DNA from: CAYVLA01 sp964549615 [NCBI: uncultured Thermococci archaeon] | GTDB taxonomy: Archaea > CAYQAE01 > CAYVLA01 | Reading direction: 5' to 3' | DNA: 14,940 bases | Assembly: GCA_964549615.1 (NCBI GenBank) | Contig: CAZJVP010000077.1 | Location: 1-14,940 of the forward strand | Part shown: positions 8,201 through 14,759 of the stretch, piece after piece | Position numbering within the stretch: position 1 is the first letter of the stretch | How the letters are laid out: each line of letters opens with the position of its first letter | Translations under genes and position numbers: made by a program | The notes under the pieces: generated by a model | What the model was told of the DNA's origin: nothing | What the model saw: the letters and a program-made list of their open reading frames with translations, nothing else | The model's database searches: none

Positions 8201-8584
8201 GGCGTGGGGTTCTGGTCATACTGCACCCGGTCCTACGATCTTTGGCAAGGCCCCAACCCCGGCGGAGGGGAGTACGAAATGGTCTATCAGGCCGCCACGC
8301 GACCCGTGCCCAGCGTGCGTTGGCAGGGGATCAGGATTGGAATCGAGGATTACGCACGGCTTTGGCAGCTCAATAAGCTTGCGGCCGATGCTCGTCGGGC
8401 CGGCTTCGGGGATTGGGCCGACGCCGCAGATCGCCTCCTGAAGCGCGCAGCGGCCAAGGCGCGGTCCTCCTCTTGGAACCCCGCCGTGATAGCTAGGCTG
8501 AGGAGGAAGGTCATCGAGATGGAAGTCTCCTTCCCCGGCGGGCAACGAGGCAAAGCCAGCCAGATGCCAGATGCGGCGAAATGA
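5261..8584 (+). CDS. Beta-propeller (VCBS/FG-GAP) protein fused to a GH123-like catalytic domain
   Basis: This 1107-residue protein has three parts. Residues 1-360 form a propeller with repeated calcium-type loops: DLDGDG (155-160), DINGDG (246-251), DIDGDG (292-297) and DADSDG (338-343), each followed by x-x-E-[LI]. PQQ-like W-x4 strands such as NVVWQF and RVLWAQ also occur. Residues about 410-740 are a beta/helical linker without a recognised family. Residues about 745-1075 match the GH123 catalytic domain (formerly DUF4091): FCNWGYVN, WAFYPVDEPG (with Asp871-Glu872 as the expected substrate-assisted catalytic pair), YTDPFKG, GFWSYCTR and the closing GIEDYARLWQL. Known GH123 enzymes are beta-N-acetylgalactosaminidases. 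There is no signal peptide, so it should act inside the cell on imported oligosaccharides. The gene ends 76 nt from the convergent metallopeptidase-like gene. Fold assignments are firm; the substrate is inferred. Confidence 0.85.
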   Translation: MSLLKEAWSLERADVAGCPAVMTWGGTRLIVVGTSSGDVVALDAQAERRWCTHIGGRISTWPVFDTVQGPGPSLLVGSEEGTVACISPRGQMRWRVELEAAMTPFNSIAALRGDTNARIVATDRDGRATGIDDGGNVVWQFHTYQRGLGPAAVGDLDGDGRDEIIFSAGDAHVYCLGSDGSFRWAVRCKRSAQYSAPVLADLGRGPCVLAGAADDIVRCISPDGRVLWAQRGVGAGSVEVGLSLGDINGDGSAELVYTHAGRAIQAVDGRGRLLWHAAYGGGDQPFGPSIADIDGDGMPELLLTQRRGPIFRMLNHAGQLLEEYDIPGGMVGAPIVADADSDGRLEILVVAHETGKLTCYRAQADRGGKVWWPSSRGDFDGRANRLLRVPRVVTRYRPARRGLMPRRSEPSRLHLGFNSFRYARPRRWKLGRRLPVEVVLCGPDGIAHRTILHTAADCGGFEILDAGNYRLQASMWDHRSRRVARTSETLRVGLFKDELAEAARLLNKLDGLDARMQGCRPLAPSRRLAWSDLEARISTYPDLPKKDRRTMVCEVHRSLGCLRRAVHCRVLAQKVMRSSPSAAAFLAHAPEHPWARFDPEADFPAKGLIRRLSLHTDRGGHDAAVIQLANLLDQPIDVRVWLDPLTGSDGRTFATRDRLVLRQVTWVPTASGGMAPDALPELADAGLIAIPPSSSARLWIDIDAGDLEPGMYATFLHARALVPADATLEVPVEWVIAPVALPSPMPLRFCNWGYVNCSPLRGIADEAVRDMQSHHTNVFVLTGNWLPTVTYDAQGRLTGEPDWQDHDWILQRLRPQDMVLLLGSPVVPEEGAPGQGSLQWERAFATFLPKWVRHLASRGLGYDRWAFYPVDEPGLLGGKLIDELERYARYYKNLDPNVQVYTDPFKGMTVADMRRVQGLVDIFQPNFGTVVCEPSRERVNFLKSTGKPVWTYEALGGVKDMANVTYYWQVIWTAWDLGLTGVGFWSYCTRSYDLWQGPNPGGGEYEMVYQAATRPVPSVRWQGIRIGIEDYARLWQLNKLAADARRAGFGDWADAADRLLKRAAAKARSSSWNPAVIARLRRKVIEMEVSFPGGQRGKASQMPDAAK

Positions 8585-8660
8585 TCGAGGTCTCCGCAAG
8601 CCTTGCAACGGCTGCCCGGCGCCCGGCTCCTTCCCGCGCGGAGAGGGTGCCCAGGACGCC

Positions 8661-9434
8661 TCATCCGCAAGCCATCCAGCTCGCCATCGTTCTCGACGCC
8701 ACCTCGATGATCTCACCGAGATCCAAGTCCCCAGCATCCTCAACGCGCGAGAGGACCTGCCTTGCGAGGTCCGTGCAACTCCCAAGCCGGCTTACAGCCT
8801 CATCGATCGCGGCCCCCACCGCAGGATTCTTGCGGAAAGGGTAGGCCGCCATGATCACCTTCATCTCGTTCAGGACGGCGATCTTCCCCTCCGCCACCTC
8901 GCCACGGGCCAGTTCGCGCAGGTAGAAAGCTTCCTGGTCCTCGCGAATTCCAAATCGGTCCAGTAGGCTTGAAACTTGGAAATCCTTGACCCCGATGGAC
9001 ACTAGATACGACATCGCCGAGGCCTCGCCACCGCTCAACCTCCCAGCCTCGACAAGCGCCCTCAGGGAGGGCGGAAGGCCGAGCAGGTATGAGGAGATCT
9101 CCCAGTGCAACACGGCATGGCCCACCTCGTGTTGAAGCCTCGCCCGCGAGGAGAAGTCCTCCAGGTCGGCATCCTCGGACGAAATCCAGATCCGCGGGTA
9201 GCCTGCGAATGCCTCGTGGAAGGTTGCGAAATCCGGAACGACTAGGCTGCCTGGAATGTCGAGCTGCTCCAGCTCCGCCTGAAGCGCGGTTTTCGTTGCG
9301 GTTCTCGTAGGAAAAATGTGAAGTTCAACGTAGTGCTCCGGCTGTCCAAGTCGCGAAAGAAGTTCCTGGACATACCTGCAAAGAGGATCTCCGAGGTGCG
9401 CGCAGGACTGCTCGGCAAAGGCCTTGACGGTCAT
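8661..9434 (-). CDS. HExxH protein, predicted zinc metallopeptidase
   Basis: This 257-residue protein contains QHEVGHAVLHW (residues 101-111), a textbook HExxH zinc-peptidase motif (His102, Glu103, His106) with an extra His110. Arg80-Ile-Trp-Ile just before it may form the edge strand. No signal peptide or TM segment is visible; the protein looks soluble and helical after the motif. ATG 9434 is preferred to the in-frame start at 9533 because a TATA-like TTCTTAAGG lies about 28 bp upstream, giving a near-leaderless mRNA. The upstream extension is Arg-rich and lies outside that transcript. The third metal ligand is unclear, and it matches no peptidase family that can be named with confidence; small archaeal proteins of unknown function with this motif exist. 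The gene is divergent from the small membrane protein and convergent with the GH123-like gene. Confidence 0.75.
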   Translation of the reverse strand: MTVKAFAEQSCAHLGDPLCRYVQELLSRLGQPEHYVELHIFPTRTATKTALQAELEQLDIPGSLVVPDFATFHEAFAGYPRIWISSEDADLEDFSSRARLQHEVGHAVLHWEISSYLLGLPPSLRALVEAGRLSGGEASAMSYLVSIGVKDFQVSSLLDRFGIREDQEAFYLRELARGEVAEGKIAVLNEMKVIMAAYPFRKNPAVGAAIDEAVSRLGSCTDLARQVLSRVEDAGDLDLGEIIEVASRTMASWMACG

Positions 9435-9459
9435 GCGCGGTGTTCGGCTCCGAGCGGCC

Positions 9460-9470
9460 TTAAGAATATC
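9460..9470 (-). promoter_or_regulatory. TATA-like box of the metallopeptidase-like gene
   Basis: The minus strand reads GATATTCTTAAG, with the TTCTTAAG core about 28 bp before ATG 9434. The predicted transcription start falls within a few bases of the start codon. It is divergent from the strong promoter at 9580-9595. Confidence 0.5.
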
Positions 9471-9579
9471 AGCCGATGTCCTAAACAAACGCGCCCATCT
9501 GAAACGCAGACTTATGCCGGCCCAATTGCACAATATCGGCTCTGTTGCAGCAATTTCCGCTCAAACCGCTGCGTTTTTT

Positions 9580-9595
9580 GCGAAATATTTATAAG
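9580..9595 (+). promoter_or_regulatory. Strong BRE/TATA promoter of the GH2 region
   Basis: GCGAAATATTTATAAG combines a BRE-like GCGAAA with a near-consensus TATA box (ATTTATAA) inside a short AT-rich patch. It is the best archaeal promoter in the window. Transcription should start near 9616, about 38 nt before the ATG of the 46-residue membrane protein. It may also serve the GH2 gene further on. Confidence 0.75.
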
Positions 9596-9653
9596 TACGT
9601 GAGAGATTATTCAGCTAAGGGACCAGGCCCGAGCAAGAAGGGAGCATACGGCC

Positions 9654-9794
9654 ATGCAGACCAGTTTCGCAGCTTCGCCATTGGTCACTTCCAAGGGGTT
9701 CTCGAGAGAGAAGATGCCGAGGCTGGTCGGAAACGCCCCCCTCCTCGTATCGTTCTGCCTAGTTCTCGGTTTGTTCCTTTCGCTGCTCGCATAG
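9654..9794 (+). CDS. Small single-pass membrane protein, 46 residues
   Basis: ATG 9654 opens a 46-codon frame ending in TAG at 9792-9794. A GGGAG ribosome-binding site (9640-9644) sits 9 nt upstream, and the strongest promoter of the window precedes it at a normal distance. The first 29 residues are polar to basic (with SREKMPR); the last 17 or so (PLLVSFCLVLGLFLSLLA) form one hydrophobic helix ending exactly at the C-terminus, the profile of a tail-anchored miniprotein or regulatory peptide. It resembles no family that can be named. It could instead be the remnant of a secreted protein whose body was lost: the next 190 nt hold no continuation, and reading through the TAG meets TGA after 15 codons. 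Translation signals make it more than a chance ORF, but it is short. Confidence 0.5.
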   Translation: MQTSFAASPLVTSKGFSREKMPRLVGNAPLLVSFCLVLGLFLSLLA

Positions 9795-9983
9795 GGCCGA
9801 GCCACTTCACCAGATCGGCTCTCGTGGGCGCCCGGGCCTGATCCCCTAGCACCGCTCGGCGGCCATACTCCCCGAGCACTTTTGTTCGAATGACACGACC
9901 TACTGCCTCCCCAGGCACCGGGCGCCTCCCTGGCAGTTCGGACACCTTTTTCAAACCGTCTTCCAACCGCCTGCGATTTCACC
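9795..9983. other. Short gap before the GH2 gene
   Basis: The 189 bp hold no credible plus-strand gene. A CCAGG...CCTGG inverted repeat lies at 9911-9933, and a T-rich element at 9946-9954 could be a weak TATA box for the GH2 gene. A 123-residue antisense frame covers the stretch but is Arg/Ser/Gly-rich and featureless, as expected of a shadow. Confidence 0.35.
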
Positions 9984-12131
9984 TTGACTTCGCACAGCTC
10001 AACGTCTGACTTCGGAGAAGGATGGGTGTTTCAACTTGGCGAGGCTCTCGGTGCCTCAAGCCCTGGCTACGACGACTCTGGATGGGAGGAGGTCAGGCTA
10101 CCCCACAGCTTCAATGCGGCCGACACGTTCATTCCCGTACGCGGCCCATACCGAGGCCCCGCCTGGTATAGGAAGAGATTCCGGCACGCAGGCAAGGGGA
10201 ACGTATTCCTCAGGTTTGACGCAGTCTGGGGCAAGGTACACGTTTGGCTCAACGGTGAGGACCTCGGCGAGCACACCGACGGCCTCGTCGGGTTTGAGCT
10301 GGAGCTAACGGATCACCTCGTGAGCGGACAGAACCTCATCGCTATCCGCGTCGACAACTCGCACGACCCCAGGGTTCTCCCCGGAAAGAGGCTTCCCGAC
10401 TACAACGTTTACGGCGGCCTGTGCGGAGACGTATGGTTGGTCAACAAGGGGCCCTGCTTCTTCCGCTGGAGGTCGCTAGCCATCACCCCGCGCGAGGTCG
10501 GCGAGGGCCGCGCCAAGGTCGACATCGTCGCGGCGATGGCCAGCAAGGACCGCGTCGGAAGGAAAGTGCGAGCAACGGCCAGGATAACGGACCCAGATGG
10601 CACCGAGATCGCCCACACCGGCCAGGTCTCACCCAGCCTGGCCGGGACGTTTACCTTCCACTGCGAGATCCCGTCGCCGCGGCTTTGGTCACCCGACTCG
10701 CCCCAACTGTACGGCGTCGAGATCACCCTCTTCGTGGACGGAGTGCCGGTCGACTCGGAGGCCGAACGATTTGGGATCAGGAGCTTCTCGTTCGACGAGA
10801 ACAAGGGCTTCATCATCAACGGCAGGAGAGTGCAGCTTAAGGGGGTGAACCGGCACCAAGACTTTCCGGGAATTGCGAACGTCCTGCCCGAGAGGCTGAA
10901 TCGCAGGGATGCTGAGCTCATCAAGGAGATGGGGGGCAACTTCGTGCGCACGTCACACTACCCCCAGCACCCCTCCTTCCTGGCAGCCTGCGACGAGTTG
11001 GGCATCCTAGTGTACGAGGAGATTTGCACTTGGCAGTTCATAGGCGGGAAGGCGTTCATCGATAGCGCCAACGCCATGATGGCCGGGATGATCAGGAGGG
11101 ACCGCAACCACCCCTGCATCATCCTCTGGGGCGTAATGAACGAGGGGCGCTCCAAGAAGATGTTCGAGAGGCTCAAACAGACCGCCATGGAGCTGGATCC
11201 ATCCCGCCCAACGGCCTACGCAGAAAACACTCTGGCGGAAGGGGTGTCCCTGGGCACCGTCTTCATCACGGATGTCTTGGGCGTCAACTACCAGCTGGAG
11301 TCCCTGGATGCCCTTCACGCCGCGTATCCGCGCCTCAAGATCCTCGTCAGCGAACACACGAACGCAACGGTTCCCAGGGGCAATCCAGACGATGAGAAGA
11401 GGCAGGCCGAGCGCATAGCCCGCGATCTGGACCTGATAGAATCGAGGCCATTCGTCGCGGGCAGCGCCCTTTGGTCGATGCACGACTATGGAACGGATTA
11501 CGAACCCGTTTGGCCCATCCAGAGATCGGGCGTCCTGGACGAGTACAGAAACCCGAAGGAGGCATTCCACATGATCGCCGCGAGGTGGAGAAAGGACCCG
11601 GTCGTCCGCATCGCTTCCAGCTGGAACCGACCGCACAGGGAAAACGAGATCGTCGAGGTAAGGGTCTACTCTAACTGTGACGTGGAACTGCAAGTGGATG
11701 GGAAATCCCTCGGGTCGAAGCCTCCTGGTAACCCGGCGATCTGGCAGGTGCCCTACACCGGCCGCAGGATAGACGCGATCGGCCGGAGGGCAGACGACCT
11801 AGTCCGGGACACCATGGTGGCCCCGGGCAAGGCATCGAGGATCCGCCTTTCCTGTCCGGCCCAGATGCGGTCGGATGGGAAGGATGCGGTGCTCGTCGTC
11901 GCGGCGGTCACGGATGACGAGGGAAACCCTGTACCAGACTACGAGAAAGAGGTGACCTTCAGGGCAAGGGGGCCGGGGCGGCTATACGGACTCGGCGGCA
12001 GCCAGTCCGCGACGCTGAGAACAGGGGTCACGGGCATCATTTTGAGGTCGGTTGGCAGAAAGGGACGCATCACCCTATCTGCATCCGCACCAGGCCTGCA
12101 ATCCGAGTCGGCGACGATAGTTTGCGCCTGA
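9984..12131 (+). CDS. Glycoside hydrolase family 2 protein (beta-galactosidase/glucuronidase type)
   Basis: This 715-residue protein has the GH2 order: jelly-roll sugar-binding domain (about residues 5-155), immunoglobulin-like domain (about 160-268), TIM barrel (about 270-545) and C-terminal beta domains. In the barrel, LKGVNRHQD (285-293), VRTSHYP (321-327) and LWGVMNEG (381-388; acid/base Glu387) are clear, and ILVSEHTN (453-460) gives the likely nucleophile Glu457. The last 80 residues resemble an invasin/Big-type Ig domain. GH2 enzymes release terminal beta-galactosyl, mannosyl or glucuronosyl residues; which one cannot be told here. No signal peptide is present, so action is cytoplasmic. 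TTG 9984 is the likely start: no ATG lies near, no ribosome-binding site is seen, and a T-rich element (9946-9954) about 32 bp upstream could give a leaderless mRNA. GTG 10026 is an alternative. The next gene follows 95 nt after the stop. Confidence 0.9.
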   Translation: MTSHSSTSDFGEGWVFQLGEALGASSPGYDDSGWEEVRLPHSFNAADTFIPVRGPYRGPAWYRKRFRHAGKGNVFLRFDAVWGKVHVWLNGEDLGEHTDGLVGFELELTDHLVSGQNLIAIRVDNSHDPRVLPGKRLPDYNVYGGLCGDVWLVNKGPCFFRWRSLAITPREVGEGRAKVDIVAAMASKDRVGRKVRATARITDPDGTEIAHTGQVSPSLAGTFTFHCEIPSPRLWSPDSPQLYGVEITLFVDGVPVDSEAERFGIRSFSFDENKGFIINGRRVQLKGVNRHQDFPGIANVLPERLNRRDAELIKEMGGNFVRTSHYPQHPSFLAACDELGILVYEEICTWQFIGGKAFIDSANAMMAGMIRRDRNHPCIILWGVMNEGRSKKMFERLKQTAMELDPSRPTAYAENTLAEGVSLGTVFITDVLGVNYQLESLDALHAAYPRLKILVSEHTNATVPRGNPDDEKRQAERIARDLDLIESRPFVAGSALWSMHDYGTDYEPVWPIQRSGVLDEYRNPKEAFHMIAARWRKDPVVRIASSWNRPHRENEIVEVRVYSNCDVELQVDGKSLGSKPPGNPAIWQVPYTGRRIDAIGRRADDLVRDTMVAPGKASRIRLSCPAQMRSDGKDAVLVVAAVTDDEGNPVPDYEKEVTFRARGPGRLYGLGGSQSATLRTGVTGIILRSVGRKGRITLSASAPGLQSESATIVCA

Positions 12132-12195
12132 GATTGCGCGGGCCGTGCCGCTGCCCAAGTCCCCACGCGGCCAGAACTGCTCAACCTCACCTCAG

Positions 12196-12206
12196 GAAAA
12201 AGAATA
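12196..12206 (+). promoter_or_regulatory. A-rich TATA-like element before the anchored protein
   Basis: GAAAAAGAATA is an AT-rich patch in GC-rich DNA, centred about 26 bp before GTG 12227. It would give a leaderless start for the anchored protein and the radical SAM gene behind it. The match to a TATA consensus is weak. Confidence 0.35.
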
Positions 12207-12226
12207 CGGAAAAGTTCTTTAGACGC

Positions 12227-13552
12227 GTGGGACTCAAGCGTCACGTGTTTCGGGCTTGCCTCGTGCTGGGGATCGTCGCACTGCTTGGTCTCGCCGCCTG
12301 CCAGGCAAGGCCATGGCACCAACGTGAAATCCGCGCCATATACGGGCCGCAGAACATGTCGGTGCTCGCCTCCGAGGGCTTCAACCTAGTCTATAGGAAC
12401 CGATGGTTCAACATGGGAGACTACCTCTCGGATTTCGCAGACATGGGGCTTGAAGCCAGGGAAGCCGGAGTCACGCTGATCGCGGGATTGTACTACCTCG
12501 GGTCGCCGGTCGATCTGAACTACACCCGCGCGGTCACGTGGTTCGGAGAGGTGGAACCCCACGCTCCATCTCCGTGTGACCGAGCATACTGGAGGGAAGT
12601 GATAGAGGAACCTGCGGTCGCGCTGGCGAGGCTTTCCCTCTCCTACCCCATAGCCGGCCTGGCATTCGACTTCGAGCTCTACCTCGCGGAGTGGTTCAGA
12701 TACGGCCCGGAGGAGGATTTCCGCTCCTACAGCTACGATGCCTTGAGCCTACAGGCATTTGCATCCGACGAAGGCTTAGTGCTCCCCGACATTCCCCAAA
12801 ACCAGAGCTATCGGTGGCTGAGCGACAAGCTCTTGCTGGATCGATTCCAGCGATGGCAGCGAAAAGAGGTCTACGAGATGGCGAGGGAGACCGCCCGCTC
12901 GGTCTATGCCGTCAATCCGGAGTTCTCGTTAGGCGTCCTTGGATTCGGCGACTGTTGGTTCCACTGGACCATCCTGGCAGCGTGGAACAACCCAAGGGTT
13001 CCGACGACCATATGGGACGAATCCTCCTACGGCGGGCACGACCCGAACACGACCATCAGGCGCCTGCAGGCAATCAGGGAGCATAGCCTCAACGCAAGGT
13101 ACCTGCCAGGCCTTTACACCACCAAGCAATCCCCGGCCCAGATAGTGCGGAACATGTCGCAGGCGCTTTCCTACTGCAATGGATTCTGGGTGTACCAGCA
13201 CGACCACGGCCAGTACGACCTCGGCACGGAGCAGGAGTACCACCGGGCATACAGGCGCTTCATGGCGCTAAAGAGCGTATGGGGACTCATGATCGGGTCG
13301 GCCGCCGCAGTCCTAGTTCTCGCCGCAGTCGCGCTTGGAGGGGTGGGCTTGAGGAGATTGATGGGGCGCGGAGGGGGAGCCGCAGGCCCTCCCCAGGCAA
13401 GGGGCTTTCCCTGCCCTGGACAGCCCGGCGACGCGTGTGGGACGTGCAGGTACCTGCAGACCTTTGGGGAAAGCAAGCTGTGCTCGAAGCTGGGCATGCA
13501 GGTCAAGTCAACCAGATCGGTCGGCGACGAGCCAAAGTCGAAGGGAGCCTGA
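12227..13552 (+). CDS. Lipoprotein/TM protein with extracytoplasmic barrel-like domain and cytoplasmic Cys cluster
   Basis: Counted from GTG 12227, the protein has 441 residues. A basic start is followed by a hydrophobic segment (8-24) ending in LLGLAAC, a lipobox-like site with Cys25. The outer domain (about 30-345) has the look of a TIM-barrel glycosidase or deacetylase: GLAFDFELYL (144-153) and TTIWDESSYGG (260-270) place acidic residues at strand ends, and Trp and Tyr are plentiful. A TM helix spans about 351-375, then RRLMGR marks the cytoplasmic side. The tail holds Cys396, Cys404, Cys407 and Cys419 (C-x7-C-x2-C-x11-C), a probable metal or cluster site. The longer frame from TTG 12122 overlaps the GH2 stop and adds a non-signal-like Arg-rich leader, so it is rejected. 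Only 3 nt separate it from the radical SAM gene. The family is not recognised; topology is well supported. Confidence 0.7.
   Translation: MGLKRHVFRACLVLGIVALLGLAACQARPWHQREIRAIYGPQNMSVLASEGFNLVYRNRWFNMGDYLSDFADMGLEAREAGVTLIAGLYYLGSPVDLNYTRAVTWFGEVEPHAPSPCDRAYWREVIEEPAVALARLSLSYPIAGLAFDFELYLAEWFRYGPEEDFRSYSYDALSLQAFASDEGLVLPDIPQNQSYRWLSDKLLLDRFQRWQRKEVYEMARETARSVYAVNPEFSLGVLGFGDCWFHWTILAAWNNPRVPTTIWDESSYGGHDPNTTIRRLQAIREHSLNARYLPGLYTTKQSPAQIVRNMSQALSYCNGFWVYQHDHGQYDLGTEQEYHRAYRRFMALKSVWGLMIGSAAAVLVLAAVALGGVGLRRLMGRGGGAAGPPQARGFPCPGQPGDACGTCRYLQTFGESKLCSKLGMQVKSTRSVGDEPKSKGA
13543..13547 (+). promoter_or_regulatory. Ribosome-binding site of the radical SAM gene
   Basis: GGGAG lies 8 nt before ATG 13556 and inside the last codons of the anchored-protein gene. 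Translation of the two genes is therefore likely to be coupled on one mRNA. Confidence 0.55.
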
Positions 13553-13555
13553 ATC

Positions 13556-14668
13556 ATGGGCACATGTGCAGTCTGCGGCAAGAAGAGCCCTTTGGTTTCA
13601 TCTTTTCTTTCCGTATGCGGCCCCTGCTTCAGGGAGCATCCCGACGAGGCGCTTCCCATCGCGAAGAGGGCCCACGAGACGGCCCGAAAGAGGATCGGTT
13701 TGCCCGCGAGCGTCCCGAGATCGCCGGCGGGACGCGAGTGCACGATGTGCCCGAATCGCTGCCGCCTCCAAGATGGCGAGAAGGGCTACTGCGGCCTGTT
13801 TAGCAACCAGAACGGCAGGATCACGAGGATCCTCGAGGAGGGCGTAGGCATCGCGAGTTACTACAAGGATCCGCACCCGACCAACTGCGTCGCGTCATGG
13901 TGCTGCGCGGGGGGAACAGGCGCGGGATACCCGGCGTACTCCGTCTCGAGGGGCACTGAGGTGGGATGGGCCAACGCCGCGGTTTTCCTCGGCAGCTGCA
14001 CGTACCACTGCCTATTCTGCCAGAACCACGATTCATGGACGCAGATGATCGCCTCACGTTCGCCGCGCATCACGGACCGCCAGCTGGCGCAGGAGATACT
14101 GGACGACCCCGACTACACATGCGTGTGCTGGTTCGGCGGATGCCCCAGTTCGCAGATCGAGTTCGTGCTGTCAGCCTCGCGACGCATCGCCGAAGGAAAG
14201 GGCGACAGGATACTGAGGATATGCCTGGAGACGAACGGAAACATCGAGCCCCGGTTCCTGCTGCCGATCTCCAGGCTGAGCCTCGATTCGGGAGGAGGGC
14301 TCAAGTTTGACCTCAAGTTCCATTCCCCCCACCTTCAGATGGCGCTTTGCGGCGCGTCGAACGAGCAGGCCATTGAAAACTTCCGGTCCCTGAAGACCAT
14401 GAACATGGAAAGGCGAGAGCCGCCCTTCTTGAGAGCTTCGACCCCTGTGGTGCCAGGCTACGTGGATGCCCAGGAGATCAAAGGGCTCGCCGAGCTGGTG
14501 GCCGAAGTGGACCCAGCCATACCCTACTCTCTGCTGGCATTCCATCCGTGCTATCTGATGTCGGATCTACCAAGATGTTCGATGAATCTGATGGAGGAGT
14601 GTCGGCAGGCGGCACTGTCCGCCGGATTGGAACGCGTGAGGATAGGTAATAGGTTCCTAATCTCGTAA
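13556..14668 (+). CDS. Radical SAM enzyme with N-terminal zinc ribbon (AmrS/PflA-like)
   Basis: This 370-residue cytoplasmic protein has a zinc ribbon at the start (Cys4, Cys7, Cys21, Cys24), then a second Cys set typical of the AmrS/COG1180 group (CTMCPNRCRL with Cys62, 65, 69, then Cys79 in GYCGL). The radical SAM cluster motif is CTYHCLFCQN (Cys148, 152, 155), which binds a 4Fe-4S cluster and SAM. WFGGCPSSQ (192-200) is the GGE-like SAM-contact region without the Glu-Pro. LETNG (224-228) and the DLKFHSP block follow. It shares WCCAGGTGAGYP (115-126) with a distinct archaeal branch of this family. The family includes activases and the AmmeMemoRadiSam component; the substrate of this branch is not known. 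A GGGAG site precedes ATG 13556, and the anchored protein ends 3 nt upstream. The assignment is secure; the partner relation is inferred. Confidence 0.92.
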   Translation: MGTCAVCGKKSPLVSSFLSVCGPCFREHPDEALPIAKRAHETARKRIGLPASVPRSPAGRECTMCPNRCRLQDGEKGYCGLFSNQNGRITRILEEGVGIASYYKDPHPTNCVASWCCAGGTGAGYPAYSVSRGTEVGWANAAVFLGSCTYHCLFCQNHDSWTQMIASRSPRITDRQLAQEILDDPDYTCVCWFGGCPSSQIEFVLSASRRIAEGKGDRILRICLETNGNIEPRFLLPISRLSLDSGGGLKFDLKFHSPHLQMALCGASNEQAIENFRSLKTMNMERREPPFLRASTPVVPGYVDAQEIKGLAELVAEVDPAIPYSLLAFHPCYLMSDLPRCSMNLMEECRQAALSAGLERVRIGNRFLIS

Positions 14669-14727
14669 AAAACCCTATCTCGGTTTGACGTGAGGCCAAA
14701 GCTAGGCGCGGCATGCGTCATGGAAAG

Positions 14728-14736
14728 AAATTAAGA
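14728..14736 (+). promoter_or_regulatory. TATA-like box of the DUF2284-type gene
   Basis: AAATTAAGA is centred about 28 bp before ATG 14760, so a leaderless or nearly leaderless transcript is expected. A tempting GAGGAGGT (14735-14742) lies 17 nt from the ATG, too far for a normal ribosome-binding site, and would lie upstream of the predicted RNA start. Confidence 0.45.
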
Positions 14737-14759
14737 GGAGGTCAAGGGAACCTGCGTCC

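Noticed and set aside
9792-9842. Possible pyrrolysine read-through of the TAG ending the 46-residue protein
   Set aside because: The extension is only 15 codons to a TGA, and TAG also ends other full-length genes here (AlaX, creatininase-family, ADP-ribosylglycohydrolase-family), so it acts as a normal stop.
9870-9900. GTTCGAATG resembling a tRNA T-loop
   Set aside because: The flanking bases do not form a T stem, and no acceptor or anticodon arm could be built around it.
9611-9982. Minus-strand 123-codon open frame over the small membrane protein
   Set aside because: It is low-complexity Arg/Ser/Gly-rich, lacks translation signals, and faces a strong plus-strand promoter.
12122-12226. TTG 12122 as start of the anchored protein, overlapping the GH2 stop
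   Set aside because: The added 35 residues are Arg/Pro-rich and would place the signal segment far from the N-terminus; GTG 12227 fits the signal and the A-rich element.
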